A stretch of 64,000 bases of DNA, taken from contig OZ176057.1 of the NCBI GenBank assembly GCA_964247055.1, forward strand, positions 124,001 to 188,000, read 5' to 3'. Made by a program: the position numbers and the translations under genes. Below are positions 50,101 to 61,161 of the stretch, piece by piece; the first letter of the stretch is position 1, and every line of letters starts with the position of its first letter. The DNA is from Paragordius varius. Taxonomy: Eukaryota; Nematomorpha. The notes beneath the pieces were generated by a model. That model made no database searches. It worked only from the letters and a program-made list of their open reading frames with translations, and was not told the origin of the DNA.

Positions 50101-52908
50101 AAATTTTCTTCTATATTGTTTAAGAGAATTTATTTGGTAAAAGCTAAATGATTAAATTTAAACACATATTGTTAGTTATTCTCTATATATAAATCCAGCA
50201 ATATCATAATTGTACTTAGGCTCCGAAATTAGCCAATATTAGGATCCTTTAAATGGGCCAATTTTCTAAAATAAAAAGGAAAACGACTTTTACATACGCT
50301 TAATTACGAAATCAAAAAAAAATTTAACTATTTTTATGAACCGCATTTTTTGGCATTATAGAGCATCAAACGGTTATAACAACACTTTTACATACAAAAA
50401 TTTTAAAAATTTGCTTTTTAAAATATAATATTTTTTGGAATAAGCACAAAAAAATGCATTTGCTATAATATCCGCTAATTACACTAGACAACAAATTTTT
50501 CTGCCACTCAAGTTTTTTGCATTTTTTGATATTTAATATCATTTTAACAGTAAATCTGAAATAAAAATTATAACTCGTTGGAAGAATTTTGTATAATTTG
50601 ATATTTTAGATTATGCGCCCTCTTTATCAAAATTTTACTAAAAAATGTTTTTCTTTGAAAATATACAAGTAATGCCCATTTGTAATATATCATTCGAAAG
50701 AGTATTAAAAACTCTATAAAATGTATACTAATATGTATTACATCGACAGTTAATATTGGACACAAAGAGCGACAAACGCGCGAAGCGAGAGCATTTTTTT
50801 TAATTATTATAATTTTAAAACTAATGGATAAAAATAGCTCAAACTTTGTTTAGATGGAGATGAATGTCCAAAAAAGATAACACAAGAAAGTTTTTTTTGA
50901 TTAAAACATTTTTTATTGCTTTTATGTCACTCAAAACAGCCATTTTTAAGTTTTTTGTTTTTAAAAATTACCATCTCATCAATATTAATTATTTTTTATA
51001 CAAGGCTGATAATTTCGAAATTTTAAAGGTAATAACAAAGATTAAGGTCTTTTTGATCCTTTATAGCCATTATGTAATAAATTTACAGTTATAACTATGT
51101 ATTTTAGTATCCACTAGGTAAAATAATTATGATAATAATAATATCTATTAAAAAAGCAAACCAAAAGCTTTTCAAATATTTTTTTAATTAAATACTAATA
51201 TAATCCTAATAATTATATTAAAATAATTTATATGATTTTCAAATTAGTTTGTTTGTGAAAATTCCTGGCTTATTTAAGGATAGAAAATTTCGACTATTTA
51301 AATCCAAATAACTTTTACATCCGATTGATTTAAATGACTTACTACCATTTAAAAGATGCAGTTTTTTGCGCTCTTTCGAATGATATAAAATACATGGCTT
51401 CATATCTAAAACTTTAAATTTATGAAATTTCGAGTTTAATGTTAAATCGGGGCAAAAAATTATCGATAAACTCTAATATAAAAAAATTCTTTCATGTAGG
51501 ACCAATTTTCTTTTCAGATATACTAATTATGTACTTTAATGAAATAAATTTTAAATTTACAAGAATGGCAGTTAAAAAAGTTAAAATTTGTTGTCTAGTG
51601 TTATGGGACTTTTCGATATGAAATCACCATAAAAGTGGAAGAATCTTTGGCTAGTTACTTGCAAGCCCCAAAATCAAAAGCACCAAAAAATCTCATTACA
51701 TTTTATCGTAATACATATCATCATCTCAAAATAACCCCCTAAATAGTACACTGTAATGTGGGACCCATGAGTTACACATAAATCAATATGGGCTTAGGAT
51801 GGTCTACATACAAACAATTTGATTTTTTGGACCAATTATAGTTGGTTAAGAAGCTCGAAAGGGCAACCGAATGATTTCCAGGATAAGACTTATATAATTT
51901 GAATTTTAAAATTGTACGGTCACTTAATATCATGTGTAAAATGCCATGAATCTTAACATATTTGTTTGAAAGGCTCTAATTATTTTAGATGTATTTGATC
52001 GATTTATATCGTTGTTGAGTTCTAAAATCATTCCTTTGGATGTTTTATCGAATTCACGTTTAGTGAGTAATAGTTTGGTAGTCAAACCATCGGATATTCA
52101 ATCTCCCTATGATCTTATATCTTACAACAAAGCAGCGCTATTGATTCGTATGCTTGATGGGCTTATCCTTCCACAGGCTGTTTTTAAAAAAGGTTAACTC
52201 TTGATATTCCTCATTTTTATATTTTGATTAACACTGTACCATAAAAATTAATATAGGTTTCTGGACCTAAAAAGCCTAGATGTCAAACTTTTACACTAAA
52301 ACCCGATAAACTATCATTTACCCTAATTTTTTTATAGTACATATAATAAGGGTTATAAATATGGACTTTAGAATGAATTTTACCCTTATTTTACCACCTT
52401 AAATATAACGGATTATTATAATATTGACATTATTTTGTTGTATGGCTTTTTCATAAGCATATTTCTGTGAAGTTTTAGATTCTGCGGCTTATAAAAAACT
52501 CCAAAATCGTATTTATATAACCTAACTTTTAAAATGCTTTAGGTATGAATGCTTTTTTAGCCAAGTATGCCTATATGAATGCCTGTGGGAATGATTTATG
52601 GAAAGTTCTACAAGAATCCTATGGAAATTTTGGTAAAAATACGCAATAATTTTGCAATAACATTCGAAATGATAGGTCTTAAATATGTATAGTAAAATAT
52701 AAATAAGCCGCATAAAAGGTAAAATAATGGAATTTTTATATTTTTAATTATGGTTATCGAGAATAAGGTTACTAATAAACTAATCATTTGGTTTACAAAT
52801 TTCATATTTTTTAATTTTATTGTATAAATATGGTAAGCAGGGAATTACTCAATTGATAAAGAATTGATGCCTACTATTGAAACTATCATGAATGGATGGA
52901 TTAAACAA
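44335..52908 (+). CDS. M1 aminopeptidase N-like metalloprotease, nine exons, both ends missing
   Basis: M1 aminopeptidases are zinc ectoenzymes that trim N-terminal residues from peptides. Exons: 44335-44545 ([14 protein letters not shown]), 45420-45762, 45981-46254 ([21 protein letters not shown]), 46338-46458, 48498-48652 (substrate motif GGMENWG and zinc motif HEMAHQ at the exon end), 49675-49783 (WFGN, then [11 protein letters not shown] with the third zinc ligand Glu), 51989-52192 ([12 protein letters not shown] with the proton-donor Tyr), 52543-52632, 52841-52908 (IMNGWIKQ). Phases join cleanly, giving HExxH-x18-E. Missing: the 5' exon(s) with anchor or signal peptide, and everything after the Trp-x-x-Gln block, i.e. 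the helical C-terminal domain of roughly 350-400 residues. It may be a truncated gene; an inverted transposon pair flanks exons 7-9. Confidence 0.85.
44909..45026. mobile_element. Small MITE in aminopeptidase intron 1
   Basis: The inverted ends CACACTATTGAAGGGC and GCCCAATTATAGTGTG enclose a second inverted pair (GTGTATGGAAA / TTTCCATACAC). About 118 bp, non-coding. Same family as 44148-44268 by left-flank similarity. Confidence 0.55.
46459..48497. other. Aminopeptidase intron 4, with a (TA)n tract at 47049-47095
   Basis: About 2 kb of AT-rich intron without recognisable coding sequence. A near-pure TA dinucleotide run of about 47 bp lies at 47049-47095, and a short MITE-end-like motif (TTTGCACTT) near 47350. 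Confidence 0.5.
50482..51600 (+). mobile_element. CACTA-like non-autonomous transposon, copy 2 (1119 bp), in aminopeptidase intron 6
   Basis: It starts CACTAGACAACAAATTTT and ends AAAATTTGTTGTCTAGTG, an almost perfect inverted repeat, with TTA on both outer sides. Interior matches copies 1 and 3, including the GC-rich island GCGCGAAGCGAGAGC near 50776. No transposase frame. Confidence 0.72.
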
Positions 52909-53826
52909 GTTTGTTTCTTATATAGTAAGAATTATGGTCTGATAATAAACATTTATTAAACAAATTTCTGGTAATTAGCAATTTACATATACAAAAATTT
53001 AGGAATTTAAAGGCAGATCATTGATATATTTATCAATTCTATTACAGACCTTTAAAACGGTGGACATATTATATGAAATATTATATTTATATTAATATTT
53101 TTCATATCATTTGCATTTCATTTGACAAAGTTTGTTTTATAGAAAAAATTACAATTATAGAAACATAAAAACAAAAAAAATTGAAGACAACCATCGTTTA
53201 CTCAACCTTATTTTCAGCTTTATAACTGATTAATTAAAATTATTAAACATATGATTGATTGTGTTACAAATTTTTATCTCTATTTCCATACTTCTAAATG
53301 GGTTATAATTTAAAAAAGCAACAAGTTTAAAAAGTACAGCAGTCATTTTAAATAAAATATTTGTCAAATATGTTTACCATTTGTCTGTGTAATATGCATT
53401 TTCATTGTTTATCATATTTTACAGACCTAAACTTTTCTTATCTAAACTACTTAATTTATATTGCTTGAGTTACATATTTATTTACCAAAAAATACAATTA
53501 AATAAATTAAGTATTATCGCATGAACGCAAAAATTTGGTTTGGTGTATAATGGAGTTAATGACCTCAAACATTTACTGTTTTCGTAACCTTAGCATCCGA
53601 TTTATGATTCTCATTCAAAGTGAAAATTTGGGGAATAATTTTTTATTATTACACACCACGTGTAATAGAAAAAAGTGTTTTGCCAGAATATTTTTTCATA
53701 TACTTTGTGTGATGAAAAACCTAAATAGATAGTCAAAAGTATATTTGGGTTTATTTAGCAAAATCTATTAAAAATGAATTGTTTTGAAAAATATTTCAAA
53801 ACTTGTTAATCGCAGGTCTATACTTA
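52909..53826. other. AT-rich sequence after the last aminopeptidase exon
   Basis: No continuation of the aminopeptidase reading frame (expected next block: a Gly-Tyr-Pro-like start of the C-terminal domain) is found here or further downstream. No other gene recognised. Confidence 0.5.
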
Positions 53827-54899
53827 CACTAGACAACAAATTTTAACTTTTTTTAACTGCCATTCTTGTAAATTTAAAATTTATTTCATTAAAGTACATA
53901 ATTAGTATATCTGAAAAGAAAATTGGTCCTGCATGCAAGAATTTTTTTATATTAGAGTTTATCGATAATTTTTGGCCCCGCTTTAACATTAAACTTGAAA
54001 TTTCGAAAATTAAAAGTTTTAGATATGACATGTATTTTATATCATTCGAAAGAGCGCAAAAAACTGCATCTTTTAAATGGTAGTAAGTCATTTAAATCAA
54101 TCGAATGTAAAAGTTATTTGGATTTAAATGGTCGAAATTTTCAATCCTTAAATAAATCAAGATTTTTCACAGACAAACTAATTTGTAAATCATATAAATT
54201 ATTTAAATATAATTATTAGTATTTAATTTAAGAAAAATGTTTGAAAAAGCTTTTGGTTTGCTTTTTTAAAAAAAATTATTATTATCATATTTTACCTAGT
54301 GGATACTAAAATGCATATTTATAACTGTAAATTTATTAAATAATGGCTATAAAAGATCAAAAAGACCTTAAAATTTGTTTTTATCTTTAAAATTTCGAAA
54401 TTATCAGCCCCGTAAAGAAAATAAATTAATATTGATGAGATGGTAATTTTTAAAAAACAAAAAAACTAAAATGGCTGTTATGAGTGACATAAAAGCAATA
54501 AAAAATGTTTTAATCAAAAAAACTTTCTTGTGTTATCTTTTTTGGACATTCATCACCATCTATACAAAGTTTTAGTTATTTTCATCCATAGTTTTAAAAA
54601 TATAATAATAAAAAAAATGCTCTCGCTTCGCGCGTTTGTCGCTCTTTGTGTCCAATATTAACTGTCGATGTAATACATATAAGTATGTATTTTATAGAGT
54701 TTTTATTACTCTTTCGAATGATATATTACAAAACATTTTTTAGTAAAATTTTGATAAAGAGGGCGCATAATCAAAAAAATCAAATTATACAAAATTCTTC
54801 CATCAAGTTATAATTTTTATTTCAGATTTACTGTTAGAATGATACCAAATATCAGAAATTGCAAAAAACTCGAGTGGCAGAAAAATTTGTTTTCCAGTG
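53827..54899 (-). mobile_element. CACTA-like non-autonomous transposon, copy 3 (1073 bp), inverted
   Basis: Reverse orientation relative to copy 2, and highly similar to it along its length. Ends: CACTAGACAACAAATTTT on the left, TTTTCCAGTG on the right. Outer bases are TTA and TAA, so the target duplication is not exact here. The GC-rich island reads GCTCTCGCTTCGCGCG near 54617. Confidence 0.7.
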
Positions 54900-54949
54900 T
54901 AATCAGTTATTAGAGTGAATATTTAGAATATATTTTGGTGTATAGATGT

Positions 54950-54991
54950 TAAGACACGGATAATCTAATTTAAGACACGGATAATCTAATT
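54950..54991. repeat. Two tandem 21-bp units
   Basis: TAAGACACGGATAATCTAAT plus T occurs twice in a row. A short inverted repeat (TTTACTTTATATAAAGTAAA) follows directly and leads into the 953-bp repeat at 55008. Confidence 0.7.
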
Positions 54992-55007
54992 TACTTTATA
55001 TAAAGTA

Positions 55008-55960
55008 AAGTAAATTAGGTGTAGAAAAAATAAAATAATAATTTTTTTATTCATATATTATAATCGCAAATTAAATTTATATTGTTTCGATATGTTTTTT
55101 CGAAGGGTTTTCTAAAAATACCGTTTTGAGAGATGCAATTTTTTGATTAGGGATATCACCTCAGTGCCACTTAATTTATTAGTGTCCTTTATATCTTGAT
55201 GATAAAATCCAAATCAGTATCATCCATCATATCAAATAAATCGATATGAATGGTTGGAGATGAAGGTACGGGAAGGTCAATGGAATGATAAACAGGACGA
55301 ATTGCACAGGAAAAGTTTGTATATTCGAAAGGTTTTTTGCTTTTTTGGTAAGGTTAATAAGAAATGGTTTTCTGAACAAAAGTAACATTCAGAATGAGAT
55401 TTTGGCTCTCGCCATATCAAAGGGATACCCCAAGGGAGTCCAGGTCCGGTTTTGTGTTACCATGCTCCTAAACTAATGCTACATGACCGAGATACGGTGT
55501 TCTGGGCCCAAATCTAGGTTCCCCATAATATAAAAAAATATTTTTTATGTAAGTGGTAATGTTTATACTATAAGTTTTTTTGTGTATTGTCCACATATAT
55601 GGCAAACAATATTTTTATCAATCCTAATATTATAAATATATATACTTGGTTATTAATTATATTTTTTGTACATTTTGGGTATATAATAATATTTCTTGAT
55701 GAAAAAACTGATATGTAGTATATTTAAGTGTGGGAAATATTTAAAAATATCATATGAAATAAAGAATATATTATATGCACTGAGTAAAATTAGCTTTTTT
55801 TACATAAAAAAACAGCAAAAAAGATGTAAAAATTAAATTTATTTTTAAAATAAAAGTTCACAAAGCTATTACAAAGTGATATTTATACTTAAACAAACAT
55901 CATTAACATCCAAGAACATATAATAAAGTTTGTTTTGATTTAATAAATTAATAAAAAATA
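55008..55960. repeat. 953-bp direct repeat, upstream copy
   Basis: Starts AAGTAAATTAGGTGTAG and ends TTAATAAATTAATAAAAAAT plus A. The copy at 58782-59734 sits at a constant offset of 3774 bp and reads identically wherever compared. It holds one 63-codon open frame (55285-55476) without recognised similarity. The A/T-rich 3' edge resembles a LINE tail. Confidence 0.9.
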
Positions 55961-58675
55961 CCCCCATCACTGGACCAGCCGATCCCCAACAACAGGAGCT
56001 TACTAAAACTTGACTCCAACGCACTAATACAAAAAATCTGCGAAATTCATAACACCCCAGATGAATGGAATAATTTTGAAACAATCTTAGCCGAAATAAC
56101 GATACCATGTCCAGACCCTTCATCACATCCCCGCGGAGATATTCCCCGCAAACCTAACTACATACAGAACGTCTATAAGTTTAACCGCAAGAAAGCCATC
56201 CGACTAATCGTAGAAGGACCCCCCAAATACTGCAATATCGACAGTGAAACGATTGAAAATTATTACATAAACAAAATTGGTAACACCCCGCCACTGGTTT
56301 TAGAACCAGTCACATTTGAGGGAGAAGAATTATTCGAGCTAGAGCCATTTTCTCATTGTGAAATAAAAAAGAAATTATACAAGATGAATAACTCGTCCCC
56401 TGGTAATGATGGTATCACTTACAACACGTGGAAAAGATTAGACCCACACTGCCTCCTCCTGGAGAAAATTTTCAACACGTGCATCAAATTTGGCAAGATC
56501 CCCTCGCATTGGAAAACCACAAAATCTATTCTAATCCCAAAGAAAAATTCTGACCTTTCTATTATCAAAAACTGGCGTCCAATAGCCTTGTGCAACACAA
56601 TATATAAAATATTTACGGCATTATTATCGGATAGAATCAATAATTACGCAAAACTTAACAACATATTTGACCCAGCACAGAAAGGTTTTATGCCATACGA
56701 CGGATGCCTAGAACATAACTTCACAATCAGTTCCCGCATAAGGCATAGTAAAACACATAAAACACCTCTATTTATAACATGGCTGGACATCTCGGCCGCC
56801 TTTGATTCTGTTCCTCACAAATGTATTTCCGACTGCCTCCAGAAAATTGGCCTTAGTAGTAGTTTTACCAACCTTATCAGCGATATCTATAAAAACGCTG
56901 CTACCTCTTTCATGACTGGCAATGGTCACACCAAGCTAATAAATTTCAACTCTGGCATCAAACAAGGGTGCCCACTATCCGGCACCCTGTTCAACCTCGT
57001 CATCAATGACACCCTGAAGTTCCTTAGATTAGACGGCCACGATGCGTTAGCATACGCTGACGACATATGCCTGATATCGATAGAACACCACAATCACCAA
57101 CGCGCCATAAATTCAGTACAACAGTCACTGAGCAAGATTGGACTTCTTCTTAACCCACAAAAGTGTAATTCGCTCATCAGCCACAGCGATCAGACCCCAT
57201 TCATAATAGACAGCTTGCCAATCAACATAATAAATGAAGCCGACACAATCAATTTCCTTGGCAACCCAGTCGGCCTCCACTTTTACAAACAAATCCCTAA
57301 CTGCGATTTAGTCGATAAAATCCAACAATCCAGTCTGAATCCCGCTCAAAAACTTGACGCAATAAAAACATTTTTCTACCCTACCCTTACACACATGCTC
57401 AGGCATAACCAGCTTAATTATAATATTAGCAACACAATCGATTACAAAATATGTAAAGCAGTAAAACAAATCCTCGCAATCCCAAAAAGTGCGGCCAATA
57501 GTTACCTATTTGGTTCTCGCAGCAAAGGAGCATTAGGGCTTCCATTAACAAAAGATGACATGAACATCTTCCGGATTGACTCGGCCTTCAAATTACTAAC
57601 CAGCAACGACGAAGTGGTCCGGAACACCGCTGTTCATGAACTAAGTAAAACCGCAGGTAAGAGATTCAAACTCAACTCTCCGTCACATAGCGAGCTTGCT
57701 TCATTTCTATCAGGGGACAACCCACCCGACTCCATCAACAGAAACAATGGGTTCGACAATGTATGGACCAAAGCCCGAATGGCTTCCAGAAGCCTCAAGG
57801 TCAGTTGGTCACTCGACCCAACGCCCTCAGTAGCGTTTAACAACATTACAATCGATATAAAGAATCGACACAATGTAGTATCGCTCCTGCGCAAGTGGAA
57901 AAGAGATCATATCGACCGTGATCTTGAACACACGGCCTCGCAAGGAAAGGTAATGCAGTGTGTCGCACAACACAAAGCATCACATTTCTTCCTATACAAC
58001 TTCCGAAACCTAAGATACAGGGACTGGAAGTTCATACACAAAGCAAGGCTTAACCTCCTACCCACAAAAAGCCAAAGGTTTGCCAATTCATATGATCGAA
58101 ACTGCCGGAGATGCAACGAGCCCAACGAATCCACAGGCCATATTCTTGGGTTCTGTGCCAACAGCAGCCGCTTAATTAACTTGCGGCACGATAATATAGT
58201 ACGTCACATCAAAGAAAACCTCCCATCCAATGCACGACTCATAGCCGAAAATCAAGCACTGGACTCGTCAAGACTTCGACCCGACCTCGTAGTGGCAGTT
58301 GGCAACAAGTGCATCATCATCGATCCAACTGTTACCTACGAGAACGGGCCTAACGCCCTAGACGAAGCACACAATATTAAGATAGAGAAGTATCGTCACC
58401 TCACAGTCTCACTTTCCGGCCAATTTGACGAGGTGTACATCATCCCAATCGTCGTGGGCGCACTTGGGTCATGGCATTACAAAAATGAACGACTATTTGA
58501 AAATATAAACATGAAAAATAAGTCCGAGATGAGAAAGGATATAGTTATCGACACTATTAAATTCTCCTCTGACATATTCTTTGAATTCACTAGTGGGAGA
58601 AACTATATCCCCTCTCTCTCGGAGACACCTACCTCCAACTTCATCCGGTCCAACAGCGAACCCGAAACACAATAA
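55961..58675 (+). CDS. R2-group LINE polyprotein: reverse transcriptase plus restriction-like endonuclease
   Basis: 904 codons open without interruption; the first ATG in frame that precedes core motifs is 56384. Reverse transcriptase blocks: MNNSSPGNDGI, NWRPIALCNTIYKIF, WLDISAAFDSVPH, GIKQGCPLSGTLFNLVIN, catalytic AYADDICLIS (near 57050), and NFLGNPVG. Downstream is a CCHC knuckle CRRCNEPNESTGHILGFC (58102-58155; C-x2-C-x8-H-x4-C). The restriction-like endonuclease core follows, with RPDLVV near 58277, IIIDPTVTYE near 58313 and a Lys-rich IKIEKYRHL near 58378, the PD-(D/E)xK arrangement used by R2, NeSL and related groups for target-primed reverse transcription. Normal R2-type proteins exceed 1000 residues, so the DNA-binding N-terminus is lost. 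Exact clade not fixed. Confidence 0.88.
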   Translation, partial: PPSLDQPIPNNRSLLKLDSNALIQKICEIHNTPDEWNNFETILAEITIPCPDPSSHPRGDIPRKPNYIQNVYKFNRKKAIRLIVEGPPKYCNIDSETIENYYINKIGNTPPLVLEPVTFEGEELFELEPFSHCEIKKKLYKMNNSSPGNDGITYNTWKRLDPHCLLLEKIFNTCIKFGKIPSHWKTTKSILIPKKNSDLSIIKNWRPIALCNTIYKIFTALLSDRINNYAKLNNIFDPAQKGFMPYDGCLEHNFTISSRIRHSKTHKTPLFITWLDISAAFDSVPHKCISDCLQKIGLSSSFTNLISDIYKNAATSFMTGNGHTKLINFNSGIKQGCPLSGTLFNLVINDTLKFLRLDGHDALAYADDICLISIEHHNHQRAINSVQQSLSKIGLLLNPQKCNSLISHSDQTPFIIDSLPINIINEADTINFLGNPVGLHFYKQIPNCDLVDKIQQSSLNPAQKLDAIKTFFYPTLTHMLRHNQLNYNISNTIDYKICKAVKQILAIPKSAANSYLFGSRSKGALGLPLTKDDMNIFRIDSAFKLLTSNDEVVRNTAVHELSKTAGKRFKLNSPSHSELASFLSGDNPPDSINRNNGFDNVWTKARMASRSLKVSWSLDPTPSVAFNNITIDIKNRHNVVSLLRKWKRDHIDRDLEHTASQGKVMQCVAQHKASHFFLYNFRNLRYRDWKFIHKARLNLLPTKSQRFANSYDRNCRRCNEPNESTGHILGFCANSSRLINLRHDNIVRHIKENLPSNARLIAENQALDSSRLRPDLVVAVGNKCIIIDPTVTYENGPNALDEAHNIKIEKYRHLTVSLSGQFDEVYIIPIVVGALGSWHYKNERLFENINMKNKSEMRKDIVIDTIKFSSDIFFEFTSGRNYIPSLSETPTSNFIRSNSEPETQ

Positions 58676-58781
58676 TTGTCAATATTCCTATTTCTATATT
58701 TAATTCTAATGTGATCCTATATTTATATTTTTTTCAGCATTGTTTTTCTATATCCATTACATATATTTTTTTTACTAAAAT
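55961..58781 (+). mobile_element. R2-group (RLE-type) LINE, 5'-truncated, open frame intact
   Basis: The element lies exactly between the two 953-bp direct repeats. It is open from its first codon at 55961 to the stop at 58673-58675, then has at least 106 bp of 3' sequence. It is markedly less AT-rich than its surroundings, a sign of separate origin. The N-terminal zinc fingers and Myb-like DNA-binding region expected in R2-type proteins are missing, so it is truncated at the 5' end. The 3' untranslated region may continue through the second 953-bp copy to 59734. Confidence 0.82.
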
Positions 58782-59734
58782 AAGTAAATTAGGTGTAGAA
58801 AAAATAAAATAATAATTTTTTTATTCATATATTATAATCGCAAATTAAATTTATATTGTTTCGATATGTTTTTTCGAAGGGTTTTCTAAAAATACCGTTT
58901 TGAGAGATGCAATTTTTTGATTAGGGATATCACCTCAGTGCCACTTAATTTATTAGTGTCCTTTATATCTTGATGATAAAATCCAAATCAGTATCATCCA
59001 TCATATCAAATAAATCGATATGAATGGTTGGAGATGAAGGTACGGGAAGGTCAATGGAATGATAAACAGGACGAATTGCACAGGAAAAGTTTGTATATTC
59101 GAAAGGTTTTTTGCTTTTTTGGTAAGGTTAATAAGAAATGGTTTTCTGAACAAAAGTAACATTCAGAATGAGATTTTGGCTCTCGCCATATCAAAGGGAT
59201 ACCCCAAGGGAGTCCAGGTCCGGTTTTGTGTTACCATGCTCCTAAACTAATGCTACATGACCGAGATACGGTGTTCTGGGCCCAAATCTAGGTTCCCCAT
59301 AATATAAAAAAATATTTTTTATGTAAGTGGTAATGTTTATACTATAAGTTTTTTTGTGTATTGTCCACATATATGGCAAACAATATTTTTATCAATCCTA
59401 ATATTATAAATATATATACTTGGTTATTAATTATATTTTTTGTACATTTTGGGTATATAATAATATTTCTTGATGAAAAAACTGATATGTAGTATATTTA
59501 AGTGTGGGAAATATTTAAAAATATCATATGAAATAAAGAATATATTATATGCACTGAGTAAAATTAGCTTTTTTTACATAAAAAAACAGCAAAAAAGATG
59601 TAAAAATTAAATTTATTTTTAAAATAAAAGTTCACAAAGCTATTACAAAGTGATATTTATACTTAAACAAACATCATTAACATCCAAGAACATATAATAA
59701 AGTTTGTTTTGATTTAATAAATTAATAAAAAATA
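58782..59734. repeat. 953-bp direct repeat, downstream copy
   Basis: Same length and sequence as 55008-55960. Starts at AAGTAAATTAGG, directly after the R2-group LINE, and ends at AATAAAAAATA before GTGTGAAAAAATG. Confidence 0.9.
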
Positions 59735-61161
59735 GTGTGAAAAAATGTTAAGTTACCCAATTTTTGAGGGTTTTTGCCCCCTAAAACTAAATGTATTAGA
59801 TATTTTGAGTAAATTTTTTTTTATTTTAAAGATAAATTGGTAATTTCTTGTAAAAATACTTATGTAAGCCACATATTATTTGTTTACATAGCGAAAAATA
59901 TTTACAAACAAGAAAATTTTGGATATGTCCAAATATGGAAAAAGTCCCATATCTCGAAAACGAGCTGGGTAAGTAAAAAAAATTTTACGCAAATCTGATC
60001 ACAATACTATAAGGAATCAGAAAATATTTAGAAAATCTAGTCCAGAAAAAGCTGTGTCACAGTGTAATTACTATAGGCTAAATAAAGAGTATTAAATACA
60101 GATATTATTAAAATATATTAAAATGATTAAATTGTTAATTAAAAAATTTGTCTGGATAATTACATATTTTACTGTAATTTCATAATTAAAACAAATTATA
60201 TTATTGATTTGAGATAACCCCGTCCTAAGAACCAATTTTTTTTAAAAACGACCTTAAATTTGTTAAGTGGATGTTGCCCACAAAAGGGTTATCGTGCAGT
60301 TAAAGTTATCGGTGAGTTTTATTATTACCTTTGTTTTCTTATTTATATGATGAGGAATACAACCGTCATGATAATAGAAATTCGGATGAAGACAGGAAAT
60401 CTGAATCAGATCTAACTATAAACGATGAAAATGTTGCCGAATTCGATGATGTTCGTGAAAGAGATATACGAAATAAAAAAGATATTTAAAAATATATGCA
60501 AACCTATGTTCTGTCATACCATTAATAAATATTTTAATTTACTTGATTGTAAATAATATTTAATAAAAATTTTGCTTCGAACTTGGATTCTTATGTTAAA
60601 TTTTTCAGTATATAAAACTATTAAATCATTCCTGCTCTTCATATTGCCACTCATACCATTCACAAAATTAGTGATAAAGAAAAAAATTCTGATAAAATAT
60701 AGATTATCACAGATTTTTTATTAAGAATGATTTGTGAAACAATATTTATAAAAAGCGTATTAAATAACAACATCTGCATAAATGACAATTATGATTTAAT
60801 ACACAGAACGAGATATTACTAACGGGGTCAACATATTTGAATAAGGCGTGTAAAAAGTAATGAATATATATGTGTGTATGTATGTACAAAGTAGGTTTAA
60901 GTATGAAATGTATAATCATTGTAAAGATACCTTTCAAAGTATGGTGGTCGATATTAAGGAATGGTGTAAATAAGGGGATAGGTTTTAGGAAAATGTGGTA
61001 CATTCAATAATTGTTTTTGAAAACAGAAAGCATAAATTTATTTAAACTTAAATTCTGAAAATGTAATTGGACCCTCTAAATTGGGCTAATTTATTTAAAG
61101 CCGAGGAAAAAAGCCGGCCATAAGAATGTTTATACAATATTATAACAATATTAAAAACATA
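59735..61161. other. Intergenic sequence, no firm gene
   Basis: Near 60350-60489 a highly charged frame reads EEYNRHDNRNSDEDRKSESD and ends NKKDI-stop. It resembles an acidic linker or transposase N-terminus but is too short to name. A GTGAGT donor-like site lies at about 60311. CACAGTGTAAT at about 60057-60068 looks like a transposon terminus without a partner. A TGTGTGTATGTATG simple repeat sits near 60870. Confidence 0.4.

Noticed and set aside
55285-55476. 63-codon frame in each 953-bp repeat as a gene
   Set aside because: Short, no recognisable domain, present identically in both repeats and without splice or promoter support; more likely chance within a UTR or repeat.
55008-59734. LTR retrotransposon reading of the 953-bp direct repeats
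   Set aside because: The internal protein is a non-LTR reverse transcriptase with CCHC knuckle and restriction-like endonuclease. There is no protease, RNase H-integrase order or capsid gene, and the repeats do not begin TG and end CA.
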